A stretch of 64,000 nt of DNA from Lethocerus indicus (taxonomy: Eukaryota > Arthropoda > Insecta > Hemiptera > Belostomatidae): NCBI GenBank assembly GCA_019843655.1, contig JACDQD010000002.1:13105154-13169153 (forward strand). Direction: 5' to 3'. The translations under genes and the position numbers were made by a program. Positions within the stretch are counted from its first letter, which is position 1. The number at the start of each line of letters is the position of its first letter. The notes beneath the pieces were generated by a model. That model was not told where the DNA came from and did no database searches. It saw only the letters and a list, made by a program, of their open reading frames with translations. This document shows, one piece after another, positions 1 to 12,700 of the stretch.

Positions 1-518
1 CTTTAAACAGAAGTGCAAAACAGGATCATAATAGAAAATAAACTAACGGGCTATATAGGGGAGCGACTATATCGAGGCATATGGGCGTGATGTAACCCCC
101 AAGGCCAGAAGGGGTGTATGTCATTCCGCAACGCCGAGTGCCACACAAAGGAACAAACAAGGGACTATGGAAGGAATGATCAGAATGAGGTTGCTACGCC
201 AACGGAATAACGAAAATTACCGCAATTCTCGAACGATAAGACAATGAAACTCTGCCAACTATATAATAATGTTAAACCATTTTCTCATACGTTAACATTG
301 TCCTCTTGTCAAAAACACTGTATCTATTTCATAGTGTTTACTTCCACTATGAAAACGGCACTAAAATCTATTACTGAAAAGAATTATACAGAACACAGTT
401 CATCAGAAGACATAAAACTGTGATGAATCTTATCCTGGTGGTGTGAAAATGAAACAAGTGGTAAAATACCAAAACATCTTAGACAAAAGTGATTTGTTTC
501 CTTTTGAATCGAAATATA

Positions 519-681
519 AAGAGTAACGGAGTACTGAAGTCACATTATTAGAGATTTTTTAATCTATTTCGGCATTTTATCTCCCTGCCACTCAACAACT
601 TGATGAAAGAAGTGAGTTTGCGTCATTGATTGGATTATTTTTAAACGTTAAAAATTCGTATGTAACTACTATAGTATGTCC
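519..681 (+). repeat. Dispersed element, copy 1 of a direct pair
   Basis: It begins AGAGTAAC-GAGTACTGAAGT and runs through GATTTTTTAATCTA, TTCGGCATTTTATCT and TTTGCGTCAT to TAGTATG. It matches the segment at 913-1077 in the same orientation along almost its whole length, at roughly 75-80% identity by eye with small indels. The copies start 394 bp apart. No open frame is shared. Probably an old non-autonomous repeat or a duplicated regulatory element. Confidence 0.75.
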
Positions 682-912
682 GTATATCGTATCGTCACAC
701 GTGTTCTCTGGAAAAAGTAAATGGAATGTCTCATGACATGGGAAAGTAATGATAAATCAAATATAATTAATCGTGAAATACCACAGGACATTAGGCGAAC
801 GAAAACTCCGATCCCTCACTGTTCCCGGTAACTATATTACACAAATGATTCTTTTCAAATCTACCGACTCTATGCGAGTATAGAAGAATTTATTTATCTC
901 CGTATTCCATAC

Positions 913-1077
913 AAGAGTAACAGAGTACTGAAGTTATTTTATCAAAGATTTTTTAATCTACTTCGGCATTTTATCTGCCCGGCATTCAACGCCTTGATGA
1001 AGGAAGCGGGTTTGCGTCATTTTTGGGATTATTTTTATACGCCAAAAAAATAATATCGAAATGCAATAGTATGCCCC
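913..1077 (+). repeat. Dispersed element, copy 2 of a direct pair
   Basis: Second copy of the element at 519-681, same orientation. The best-kept core is the palindrome-like AGATTTTTTAATCT, then CTTCGGCATTTTATCT, then TTTGCGTCAT. The sequence between the two copies (682-912) does not repeat visibly, so this is not a simple tandem array. Confidence 0.75.
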
Positions 1078-4000
1078 GTTTTAGACAATCAGAAACGACA
1101 GTTCATTCCATATAATTTCCAGCGAATTTTATCGAGCTGTGTGCCAAAGAAACCAGGGAATCAGTTTTCATTGCTACTAGTAAGCCGTTTTTCAAGCGCC
1201 GATACTTGATGGTATTACGTCTTTCACGATGGAGGATCACTGTATGAGGTGTATAAAATCGAACGGAGAGATAATAAAAACGGGGACAAATCTCAAGGGT
1301 GCAATAGAGAACATAAATCTGCCGTCTTATTGTCTCAGCGAGTGCAAGGTTAATAAGCCCGGAAACTCTAAAAGAGAACGTAACATAAATATTATTACGT
1401 TATAATAATATGACAATATGTGAGGGGGACAATATTCCGTAGAAATTACCGTGCTGCGATAAACCCAGGAGGAAGTTTAATAATAAAAGAAATACAACGG
1501 AGAGGCAAATACCAATTCGGACCAAATCCCCGTGGAGCTGCCGCGACGGAATTCTTCGGGCCGGCTCCAACAAAAACAATCGTGTGGAAATACTTGTTTT
1601 ACTTGGAGGAAATTTGGCGCCGGGCAAAACAACAAGGGTTTAAAACTGAAGCGACGGCGTACATTTTAAATATACTCGGATCTATAAAAAATTAGGACCG
1701 ATCGACCAAATGATCGTGGAGGATTCAACGGTGATTTGTTCTTTTCGGGTGATCTCCGGCTGTGGTCTTCACCTCGGAAGGATGAATAGGCTCGACGGCG
1801 GCGTAGTTAAAAGTGCGGTCGGTTGGTGAAGAAGGAGGGCAGACAGACGGGGCCGGAGCGAGCGTAAACACACGTCACTCGGCAACAGAATCCACGGATC
1901 TTTCCTCTAATTCGAGACCGGATCGCTTATTTACGGCAATCGCGGTCGGTTCGTGTAATCAAACAGGGACAACCCCCCGGAGGAGGCGGGGTCGAACCGT
2001 GGATGCGTTTCAAGAGCTGAGCTCACACGTTATGTTTGGAGCTTGTTTTCATAGTTGCCGATTCTGAAACCGCCCTGTTGAATTTCACCGCATTGTCTTA
2101 TAACCGCAACAATAAGGGTATTAATAATAACTAGATAAAGGAAATTGTAGCCACTAAAATCGAATTCCAATTTTTAATTATTTACACCGAATTATCCTAT
2201 ACACGAAAAATACGCGATAAAAATAATTAATAATTATGGAATGTTGTTTTAATAATGAATTCGTCAAGATACGTACAGTTTACAAATGAAGATTTAGCAC
2301 AGGATGTGAAGTAAAAGTAAAAGTCTAAAACGAACCGGAACCAAACTAGATTCCGCATCCGCTCTTTTGATTCTTCGGCCCATACATTATAGCCGTGTTT
2401 CAAGCCTTGGTCGGAAAAAGGAACAAAAAACTAAAACAACCGAGCAAACATCAACCGGTAAAACCTCGTCATTTATTACCTCAATATGTCCGCCTTTCCT
2501 TGAATTTTTTTATGAGCTCATTAAAAAAGGACAGCTTCGTCCAACCGGTTCTTCCATCGCTCCACAAACGGAGTACCGGGAAACTCTCTTCCGGACTATC
2601 TGATATGTGGAGCAACACAAAATCTGTTTCCTCAAATTAAATTCGAACACATGGTTAAATTCATAAAACTTCATTATAACCCTAGCTCAGATCATTTCTC
2701 GACTGACGAGGAAAAGAAATAATTTTTGGTAACCCATTACTCGTACATAATAACAAACTTACTGAATTTGATGAGACCAATTAATGTGAGCTATAATTAA
2801 TAGGGGATCGTTTTATTAATTGAATCACTTCGACGGAAATATCAGGCGCGCTTGTAAGAAAGGTTAGCCTGTCGGCATGGGGAAAAAAGGCAGGCGGACA
2901 TTTTTTCACGGCCCCCATTTGCCCAATGAGGAGTAAAGTTCATTGGAGCTTAATTGGAGTAGGGTTCCGATAGACCGGAGAGCTCTCAAGTCCGAACCCT
3001 AAGAATAAATTACTACCTCCCAAAGTCACCCACCCTCTGGCGTATTCGAACTAACTGTGAACTACGCTACTTAATAATGAGAACTGAAAGACCAAAAACT
3101 ATTTTTAATTGTCAGGATAAGACGAACATCTTGTGGAGATAAAAGTCACAAGGAGTTCTAGAAACACATTTTTAATGGTATTATAGAACCTTGACGGTGA
3201 ACCTATTGCACGTATGTTGTTGAATTGCAGAGGATAATAGAAACTCGCTCGAATTAGAAAGGAAATAATTGCAATAGGTATAAAGTTTTTACAGGCTAGG
3301 CAGGCCTTTTAACTGCTTTGGCTAAAACATTAATTTTAGCAGAAGGCCGGAGCCTCGCTTTTCAAATAAGTGAAAGCTAATAAAAATAATACGATCCTTT
3401 AGGGACCGACCCGGTTTTCGTGTTGCTACCCTCAAATAAATCACGGTTCTCCCTCAGTTATGAGTTTCACATCCGTAAAGCGCAGCTGGCCCAGATGTAA
3501 ATATTAATAAGTATAAAACGTCCACGTACCTATCTAAATCGGCCAAATATTTCAACTACATTCTGGATAATATTTAACCAATAGATAAAAAAATTCAAAT
3601 CAAATAATTTAACAAAATTATTACGGGTCTAAAAATTAATTGAAAACAAAATTTTGATTAATTGAAATGAAATTTTTCAAGCAACAGTTATAACGTGTTT
3701 TCACAATCTTTAATAAGAAGTTTACTGTTTTTTTGGAATATGTTCGGGATATTCTAGGCTAGTATTATAGAAAAAAACTTCCGAATCGTCACACGTGTAC
3801 TGAAACGAGGGCAGGAGAGATCGGTGCCCCCCTCTAAGAAGAAATGCCTTCGCGTCTTGTACATCCACGATGTGCTAAAAACCCGTTCTATATTCGACAG
3901 TGTCGCAATATCGTTCTGTCCAAAAGTTCAGATCAAAAGCACAAAAAATGAGTGGCCAGTAAAAGTTCGGGGTATATTTATATTTTAACTATATATCAGA

Positions 4001-4891
4001 AATAAAGACAGGAAAATAAAGACACAAGACATTTAAACGAAACCATATACATTTAATTCGGGCTCGACAGCGAGTTTCATTATATCTATCAAAAATTAAA
4101 TAGAATTTTTCGGTCTCGAAATATCGGTTTCGTGTATGAATTTTCAATTAAATTGTCGGAATGGGGTCAAGGAGACAAACAAGACGAAATGAGTTATATA
4201 CTAACGAAAATGCTTTCCTACAAAAAGCAATCTGTGTAACGTTTATAATACATTTTATATAAGCAGATTTATTATTCCTGACTAATAGTGTTTTGTTACA
4301 CCCACTATTGGAAGTGTCCAACAAGTGGGAGCGATAATTGAATCTGTGTTACGTAAATGGTAATGATCAATACCGATTCTTATATCACTGGTGTTGAATG
4401 ATTACAACGTTTTGTTTCAAAACAAAAATGCGGCATCATAATCTTGTACGGCGATATTATAGGTCATTATGTAAAGTAATGATTGAACTTCGTAATAACT
4501 GTAAATTGCTTGTTCGGTCACCGGCTCTAGTAATTAAATCTACATAACAGTATCATTAAATATTTCGAGTTGTCTGGGGTTTACGAAGAGCCTCTCGAGT
4601 ACAAATTCTAATTGAATGAAAATCCGGATTCGAAATATGGCGTACCTAATTTCCCTTCAATTGGAATTTCAGTACAAATTCTTAATCGAGAGGAACTTTA
4701 TAAGCTTCATTATTCAATTCAACAATAGTTGTGGCCTTAAACAACTGCTCCCATCGAAAAGCCCTCCCTATTTCATGTGCCGTTAAGGACGCCGCTTCCA
4801 AATACGAGTGTTGTAAGGCCCATATAAAAATTAGAATAAGTTCCGAGGAAAGAAATAATTGAAGGGGGTTGTTCCAAAAACACCGGAGATT

Positions 4892-4990
4892 GGGGTCAGG
4901 TATAGCGATTATAAGCATCACGGAACCACCCTAAGATCCCGGGTTCAAATCACATTGGTACAGGGAATTTTTCTTTAATTAAAAGCCTAC
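4892..4990 (+). mobile_element. tRNA-derived SINE-like relic
   Basis: It carries a Pol III B-box-like GGGTTCAAATC about 50 bp after a tRNA-head-like GGGGTCAGGTATAG. It is followed by a body CAGGGAATTTTTCTTTAATTAAAA. The same body follows the tRNA-like head at 57722-57800 and, inverted, the one at 31836-31919. It is degraded: the T-arm cannot pair fully. Confidence 0.5.
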
Positions 4991-5159
4991 AATGTGTAAG
5001 GCAAAAATGATTCTTATTTTCAATACAGCCATATTGTTTAATTCATATTGGTTATTTTAAGAAAAGCAATGAACATCATTCGAAGATATAAACAGTAAAA
5101 ATAACCTCAAAGCCTACAAATACGAACAAATAAAAGAACATTAATAATCTCAAGGCAAG

Positions 5160-5700
5160 GGTGACTACTACGATTCTAATCCTTTCCTACGTGTCCAACA
5201 TACCCAGCGGTCCATCCTAGCGGTGGAGGATGGACACGTTCAGGAGAGTAAGGCAACCCTAGGGTCTTCAGATACCTACCTGTGAACTAAGCTGGATCTA
5301 CGACGTGTGTCAGGACTCGGAGGGGCTCCGTAGCTGCTACGTCTCTCTCGACCGGTCCTCTCCACCTGAGGACTTCCGGCCACGGATTTCCGCCTCTCTT
5401 TAAGCATCGCGCTCGCCAGCTCGAAGCCGGCCACCCGGATAGGAACGCCGGGGACTCTGAGGGAAAGGGTCGATGCGAAAATCCGCCAAAGACCGGACGA
5501 GCGTCCTACGGACACGCGGTCTACCAGCGGATGGGAAGGACGGGAGGAGACGGTGTGGTGGCAGTGGCGTTCAAGCTCTCACTGAGCCAGAGCGGCAGTT
5601 GCGCGCTTCGACTGTCGATACACAACCCGCCCCAACAAAACCCCCGACACACTCCTGCTCCTTCTCCCAACCTCCCACCTTACTTCTTACCTCCTCCTAA
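5160..5700. other. GC/CpG-rich island
   Basis: About 540 bp far richer in G+C and CpG than its surroundings, with a short hairpin GTCCATCCT/AGGATGGAC at 5210-5235. No recognised coding content. Candidate regulatory element. Confidence 0.4.
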
Positions 5701-8700
5701 ACAATGCATCCTAAGGACGTCCTAACTACAGACATCTTATATTCCCGACACCGATCCGCGCATATTTCCCCCATTTCAAACTCACCTATTGTTCGTAAAA
5801 CGAAGTCTGATCAAACCTCGAGTCAGAACGGGTGAGTAAGTCGGACAGGGTGAGTAAGGACGGAGTAATAGGAGTAAGGAAAAAACATACTGACGCACTT
5901 AAACACTAATCCTGTATCATCATTTATCGAAGAATTTACCTATGTCCTAGTATTGTTTTTGATCCGACCGCCGACGGTACATTTTACAAAAGCAGAAATC
6001 TATAAAAATGCCCTCCCCAATAGTGATAGATTAACGAACTCCCCTTCTGCAAAACGGGAATAGGATTTCATGTTCGACCTCATTAAAATCGAAAAGTAGT
6101 AAATCAAATTGTTGCCGATCGCAATATTGTCACGTGCTACTCGGGAACTTGCCAAAAAAGATTGTCAATTTAGGACCTTCAAAAATCAAATAAAAAGAAG
6201 GCAATTATGTGGCTACAAAAGTTCAGATTACGTCACTTAAACCAAAGAAAAGAAGATTGACTCCTGTAACTTCAGTAGTTCGGATTTTGTAATAATTCGA
6301 GTTCACAAGAATTTTATAGATCATTGTGTCATAAAAACAAGTAGTCGAACTTTCTTTCGAAAATCGTCGAATTTTGGACTCCCCCATAGCAAGGCAAGAA
6401 AATAATCAACAAGGGTTAAGTCTTCTCCAGTCTTGTTAAATGGTAATTGGTGCCCACTCCACGAATATTAAGCATAAAAATTTGTATATAGTTACTGCTA
6501 TTACTCATATACCGAAAAATCCAGTAGGTCTTTTCATAGCGATTTGCTTATCCTGATTTAGCACTTAAGCACATAAACTTCGAAATAATTTAAGAAGTAA
6601 AAAATTTATTTCCACTTTACTACTTTCAATTGGAATGAAAGCCAAGGATAGAGACCATTTTCATAGGGTTATTTTATTAGTAGGTTGTTCTACCACACTG
6701 ATAAGATTTTAAAAACTTTTTGTTTCTACAGAAACACTTCATATTCAATAATTCCACATATGTGATTTCTCATTAATATCTGCAAACGCAAAGATCGGAT
6801 TTGAAAAGGAACCTCCCTACATTTATTAATGTCAAAGAAATGTACTTAAGAATGTTCTCAGCTTAATATTCTGGTCCTAACTAATATTCCCTTTATAAGG
6901 TAATATTAATCAGACTTAACGGAAGCAACTTCTCCAAAACAGGATGGGGAGGTCTTCATTAGTGTTTTAACCTACCTGTGCTGTAACAAAACTTGAGTAG
7001 TCAAGGGAAAAGTACTTGCAGTTACCTGATTAATTATTCCAATTAAGTAAGAACTTCAGGGGACTGTGCTTTAAATAACTGCTGGAATTATATCAGTCAG
7101 TGCCTTCCCTAGTCAAATATTTACAGGGACCCACCTAGCAATTATGTCGCCTAATGGTCCCAGACAGGCAACCCAATATATTTTACTGTATTATTTTATT
7201 TTTACCTCTAAAAAACCCATAAACACTACACATAGTACACTACAAAATAGTAAGGAATATACTTTGTGGCAGCTTACTCCATACTTTCAATGTGTACCCA
7301 CTTTATCTAAAGCCCAACACAATTTTGGTTAGATAATATTTTTTAAGAACTTCCAAGCATCCAAAGAAAGAAATTGTAAAAGAAAGTCTACAATACATTC
7401 ATAGAAAAACTCAACTGGAATGCTATGTACAAACATTAGTACATCAATAAATTAGAATAATACAATTGAAACACTGGATTAAAGAATTTTAATAATGAAA
7501 TTTTCCTCAAAACATTTTAATTTCTAACAAATAATATAAGGAGGCTAAATTGTTTGATCGTCTTTATCTGGATCAAACAGCAGATAATGACATAAACATG
7601 TTAAGTATTCCTTTAATTCTTTTACACCCTAAAATTAATTGACTTCAGTCAAACAAAACAACATCAAGAAAATTTAAGTAAAATTGGAAAATATAAAAAA
7701 CCCTGTTTTTTCTTTGTGAATAAATAAACCGCTTGATACTATATACACATAGATATTGCAACATTGTTTAAAAGTTTCAATCCTTGTTTACTGACACCTC
7801 AAAACACTCAGCTTATAAATAGACAACCTGAAAGTAAAATGCATGGTAAGAAGTTCTAATACTGCTTGTCTTAAACCAGGTTCTGCTACACAAATAAATA
7901 GATCAAGAACACCACTACATGTTTAAAGAACTTCATCCAAAAACAAATAATTATTTTCTGTTGGGAAAATGCTCAGTTAATATCACTTAGACCTATTTAA
8001 TTTAACTCTGTTCAAACAAATTTAATAATGTGTAAGGGTAATATAAATAACTGGATTAATGTGTTTTAACTGAAAATTAAGCACAAATCTACAATTGCTC
8101 TCCTACCTAAGTTTCTTAGAATACCATTCAAAGCCATATATTTCTCTTGCCTTTAACACAAATAATCACATTCTTTCAATTTAAGTTTTTACATGGCTTA
8201 AATTTAAATACATTATATGAGTGTATTATAATATGTAATTAAATGTATTATATACAGGGTTATGACTCCATGTCGTGGGTTATGAAAAAACAAAGAATAA
8301 AGAAATTTGTTTTAATATCCAAATGCTCCTCATGTGAATTATTGAATTATAAAAGGAACTGACTTTTGGAACATAAGCATAATTTGTTAAATACTCTGCC
8401 ACCAATGAATAAATCCAGGGGGGAATGAAATAGCAAAAGGGAAAGTATCACATTTATTAGGATGCGAAAACATATCATATCAAGGAGTTGGTGGCAGCCC
8501 CTCCTTGAATACAGGAAGGATTGGACAGAAGGCACTGCACAATTCGAGGCCAATAGTTATTTTTAAGGAGACACAATCCAGACTCCCCCACTTGAAGGAG
8601 AGTGAGAGAAGGATTGAGAGCAATATAAAGAGCGAACAAGAGAGAGTGAATAAGAGGGAAGGGAGCATGATAAGGTATAAGAATGATCCTATATCCCTAG

Positions 8701-9569
8701 GAAAGGACAGGCACTGATGAAGCCACTAAAAATGGTGAGACAACAATAATTCTCCCACCATCACTTTGTAAACACCAAACAACCTGATCCTATAAATTTC
8801 CAGCAACAGTGTTGTAATACCTAATTATAATAAATATAGAACTCATGAGAGGAGTGTAATCTAATGTCACATATAACCATGTTAAATAATCTGGAAAAGT
8901 AATGGAGGGGGGTAATCCACTTCACATTAACATTAAGTACAATAACATTAAGTTAAACAATAAAATAAAATACCATATGTTGCATTCGTTTCAAATAATT
9001 TTTGAAGAATATATCAAGAAAAAAAGGATAAATCATTCAAATCCAAATCAAATTGATAGCTACTGCCTGCTCAAATTATTTTATAAGGTATGAGAGGTTT
9101 AAATTATAACATGGTCCAGAAATAAATATTACATTTCTAACAAGCCTTCTCTACAATTCTTGCCTCTAATTTATTACCTAAATTTATTTTCCAAACTAGA
9201 AAAATGGGTGCAGATGCAGCATTAATTTTTATAACTAGACCGAGTCAGAATAGACTGAAAACTGCACAGGATTCGGTATAAAAAAAATCAAATAAGTATT
9301 GAAAAAATTGTTCCATGAAAAGTTCATAAATGAACTGTAATAAACTCTTTCATTTGTATGAATATAATTATGAATTTTTAATAATTTACAGGTTCTTATA
9401 ATTTTATATTTATGATAACATTAACTTCTAGTCATTAATAATGTGTATTCTCATACAGCAGTAACTGAAGAGTACTGTTTACAGCAGGTTTTTAAATGTT
9501 ATATAGTATAACCAAGAGGCTATGGTACTGAGATATATTAATCATGCAGATAATATAACAATTACTTAC

Positions 9570-9657
9570 GTTCTCTTGTCAGCATATGATGGTGCAACCA
9601 GATCATAAATCTGAGCTCCATTTTGTGAGGTATTCACAAGGAAAAGTGCCTTCTTGT
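9570..9657 (-). CDS. RhoGEF2: RhoGEF2-like exon: penultimate part of PH domain (last exon visible)
   Basis: An 88-bp exon with acceptor TTGCAG and donor GTAAGT. It encodes DKKALFLVNTSQNGAQIYDL and VAPSYADKRT, the last PH strands of this subgroup. The expected next residue is the Trp that opens the C-terminal PH helix. The exon leaves two bases, so the next exon must supply one base and then probably TGG. I looked for an acceptor followed by that pattern in 1-9560 and found none with a convincing pyrimidine tract and open frame. The gene therefore probably continues beyond the left edge. Confidence 0.92.
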
Positions 9658-9744
9658 CTGCAAGGATAAATAATGCAATTATATTAAAAAACACATATGG
9701 TACAATACAACACACACCCAGTCATACATATGCACGCACATATA

Positions 9745-9793
<49 letters not shown>

Positions 9794-12700
9794 TTATTTA
9801 CCAGTATTCATTATAATTCCATATAAACATTTTTAAAATGTTTGTGAATCATAAATAAAATATTAATATACTCTATGAACTAACCCAATATATACAATGC
9901 AAATAAAAATCTAAAAAAAATGTTTATTCAAATACTCAGAAAGTACTTTCAATAGTAATTGGAGTTAACATTTTAGAACATAACTATTTTACTTACCAAC
10001 TGCATTACTCCTAACTAAGACTGTAGACACTTTAATGATGGGACTCAGATTGTTACTATAGAACTTGAGAACATATTTTTCATCCTGCTTTTGAAGTAGA
10101 ACAATGACATCCTCCAAAAGAAGGACATGAACTTCAATAAGCTTCGGCCTGTTGGCTACCCTCAAGTTCAGTCCTCCCTCATAGATAAGCCTATGTTTTG
10201 TGAAGTCAATATTCTAAAAAAAAATCAAATACCTTTTGATGTATAAATAGGATTATTATAATTATAACTGGGAGACAATAATTACACTTAAAATAAATAG
10301 AGAATAAAAAAATGTATTGTTACTATTGATGTGTGTCATAATATACACAGACACGCATGCACGTACATATGCATTGTGTGTCTGTTAAAATTAAATTTAA
10401 AATACAACAGATATTATAAATAACAATAAAATAAAATTTTTTAATATCTAAGCATTTTCCAAGGCCCATGTCATAAGGAATGGGTAATCCTCGACAGCTA
10501 TTGACTATTCAAACTTCAGCAACTTTTGCTTCAATGTTAAGATTTCCATTGGCATAAAGAGACTTGAAAATAACCCAGAAATGTACAGTATTTGTTCTCT
10601 GTAATAATACTTTACCTTGAATTCTGCGGCCTCAAATTGTGATCCCACTTTTTCAAACTGTGATTTATCAAGTCTCCTCTGCATATCTGCTAACCTATGC
10701 TCATCTTCAGCCTCTTTAACCGCTTTATTTACATGATTTAATATTTCCTTACTGCGTTCTATCGCCCATTGCAAAGTTTCTAATTCATCACTACCACTAG
10801 GTGTATGTTTAGCCAGGTTTTCCAGTAACAGGGGATATTTTGTTAACCTGAAAGAAAAGTTCATAGTAATTATTAATGCATTTAAATAAAAATATTGGTC
10901 AAATGTTAATTACCTCATAATTTGGTACAACTAAGTATACCAAAGATGATAATAATACCATACTATTATGATGTCTTAAAAATTTGTTTCCCTAATTTTT
11001 CTAACCCTTTATGTTAGGAAATATTAATGAAATAAATATATAAAGAGCTTTAAGGAAAATAAAAAGAGCCATACCTAATCCAACCAGCTGGAATGATATC
11101 CTTAAGTTGCAATCGTCTACAAACAGGGTTCATTTCAGCATCTGTTAGGAAATTGTGGAGTTTAGGGTCTTTCTTACGTTTTTCCTTAAGAGCATCCAGA
11201 GCAATCTGTTGTCTAGCACAAAATGTAACAGCCGCTTTCTGGAAGATATCTCCTTCAAACTGAAACAATTGAGTTATTGGCTCTATTACAAATCACAATG
11301 GTCAAAATAAATTAATTGAAAGAGTTCTTAGCAAATAAAATATAAATACATTAACTAAATTAAAAAAAATAAAAGTTTAATATTATTGAGCATTCTCAAA
11401 TAAAACTGCAAACAATTACAAAAATATATTTTAAATATTTAAAAATATTGTCACAAACCAGAACCAGTAAATACTTAAGAAGAATATAATTCTTATAAAG
11501 AAAATGCTTCACAGTTTCAAAGTAACAATTTGATAGTTGTTTTAATAAATGAAAAAAAATTAACTAATTTAGGCTAATAAAATAATTAAGGTATAATTCT
11601 AAAAACTTTATGGGCTTGAGGTTCATTAAAATTTTTTACTTACCATTGTTAATAGAAGTGGTCCTATGTCTCCTACAACAGGATTCTCTTTGCGTTTTGC
11701 TTTCATAAGGTTATTGAAATGTGAGTGGATTCCAAGCACCTCTTCAAGGTTAGCAAAAAGCAGCTCAACTTGGTCAGGAGGCAAGATTTGTTGATCTCGA
11801 ATCGGTTTATAAAACACCTGATCTAGGACTTTAAGCCTTCTCACATGGGATCTCTCAGTGTGGAATAATTCTGAAAACAAATAACAAAAATAGAATAGGT
11901 GTGGATCAAAATTTATTTTATTACTAGTGTTATAATAACATTGATATTATTGATAATATTGAGGTTGATGTTTTTGATCATATATAGTTCAATATGTAGG
12001 TCAGAGATCACATCAAATAAATATATATTATGAATGATAGATTTATAACCACCATCAACATTAAGAGTGTGTGTTCATAAAATGTTCTTCAAAATTGCAT
12101 TTGATAATTATTATTGAAATTGGTAAAATACATGAGTACTTACCATTGATAATTTCTTGTCTTTTCCGCTCATGCTGAGAGAGTTGTTTAAAAACATCTT
12201 CAGGTACATTCTTTGTCCAGTCTGGAGGGTCAGGTTCGGCTTCAGCATCACTGTCCCACATAGGGACACCACCGCATCCACCACTCACTGCTTCCACTGA
12301 GCCTCCACTCGGACTCTCCAGGCTCCTGAATTACAACATATTGGTTCATTATAAATCAAAATGTGCCACTACTAAGATGGAACAAACTATTACATGGCAA
12401 ACAACAATTTAATACACTCAAAATATTATTACAATCATAAACTTTAAATTTCTGAGTTTAGTCATCAGTATATTATGAAAAGGTAAATATCAAAAATACA
12501 GAAAAAACATTATAAAAAAAGTCATGAACTATGAGGTTCAATTACACAAAATTATAATTTTATCTTGCTTAATATACTATATGTTGACAAGTTAAAAAAC
12601 CTAGGAGAATCTGTAAACCTGAATTAACTGAAGCTTAATGAACTTAGCAAAATAAACCCCTTAATTCCTACCAAGGGAAACCACCTGCTAGATGTTGGAC

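Larger units (their letters stand above)
1..9569. other. Left flank, probably the following intron; no supported exon
   Basis: Because the gene's last visible exon ends in an open codon and the PH domain is incomplete, this stretch is most simply read as the next intron. I see no convincing coding exon in it. From 1 to about 6.6 kb it is CpG-normal DNA with a duplicated element (519-681 and 913-1077), a GC-rich island (5160-5700) and a SINE-like relic (4892-4990). From 6.6 kb on it is strikingly CpG-poor. A 91-codon open frame on the plus strand at 1420-1695 has no family I recognise. Confidence 0.5.

Noticed and set aside
180..260. Minus-strand TATAG followed by a phase-correct Trp codon and 24 open codons
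   Set aside because: The phase fits, but the acceptor tract is poor and the peptide does not resemble the PH C-terminal helix or a known tail.
1420..1695. 91-codon plus-strand frame with protein-like composition
   Set aside because: No homologous family recognised and no start context or splice support; kept only as a remark.
5340..5366. Minus-strand CAG followed by phase-correct GTGGAGAGG in the 5.2-5.7 kb island
   Set aside because: No pyrimidine tract before the AG, and the short frame does not resemble the PH helix.
8650..8728. Minus-strand acceptor-like TTTTTAG followed by TGGCTTCATCAG, considered as the missing PH C-terminal exon
   Set aside because: The phase left by the 9.6-kb exon would put a stop after a dozen residues. 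The Trp frame does not fit the phase and is a hydrophobic low-complexity frame.
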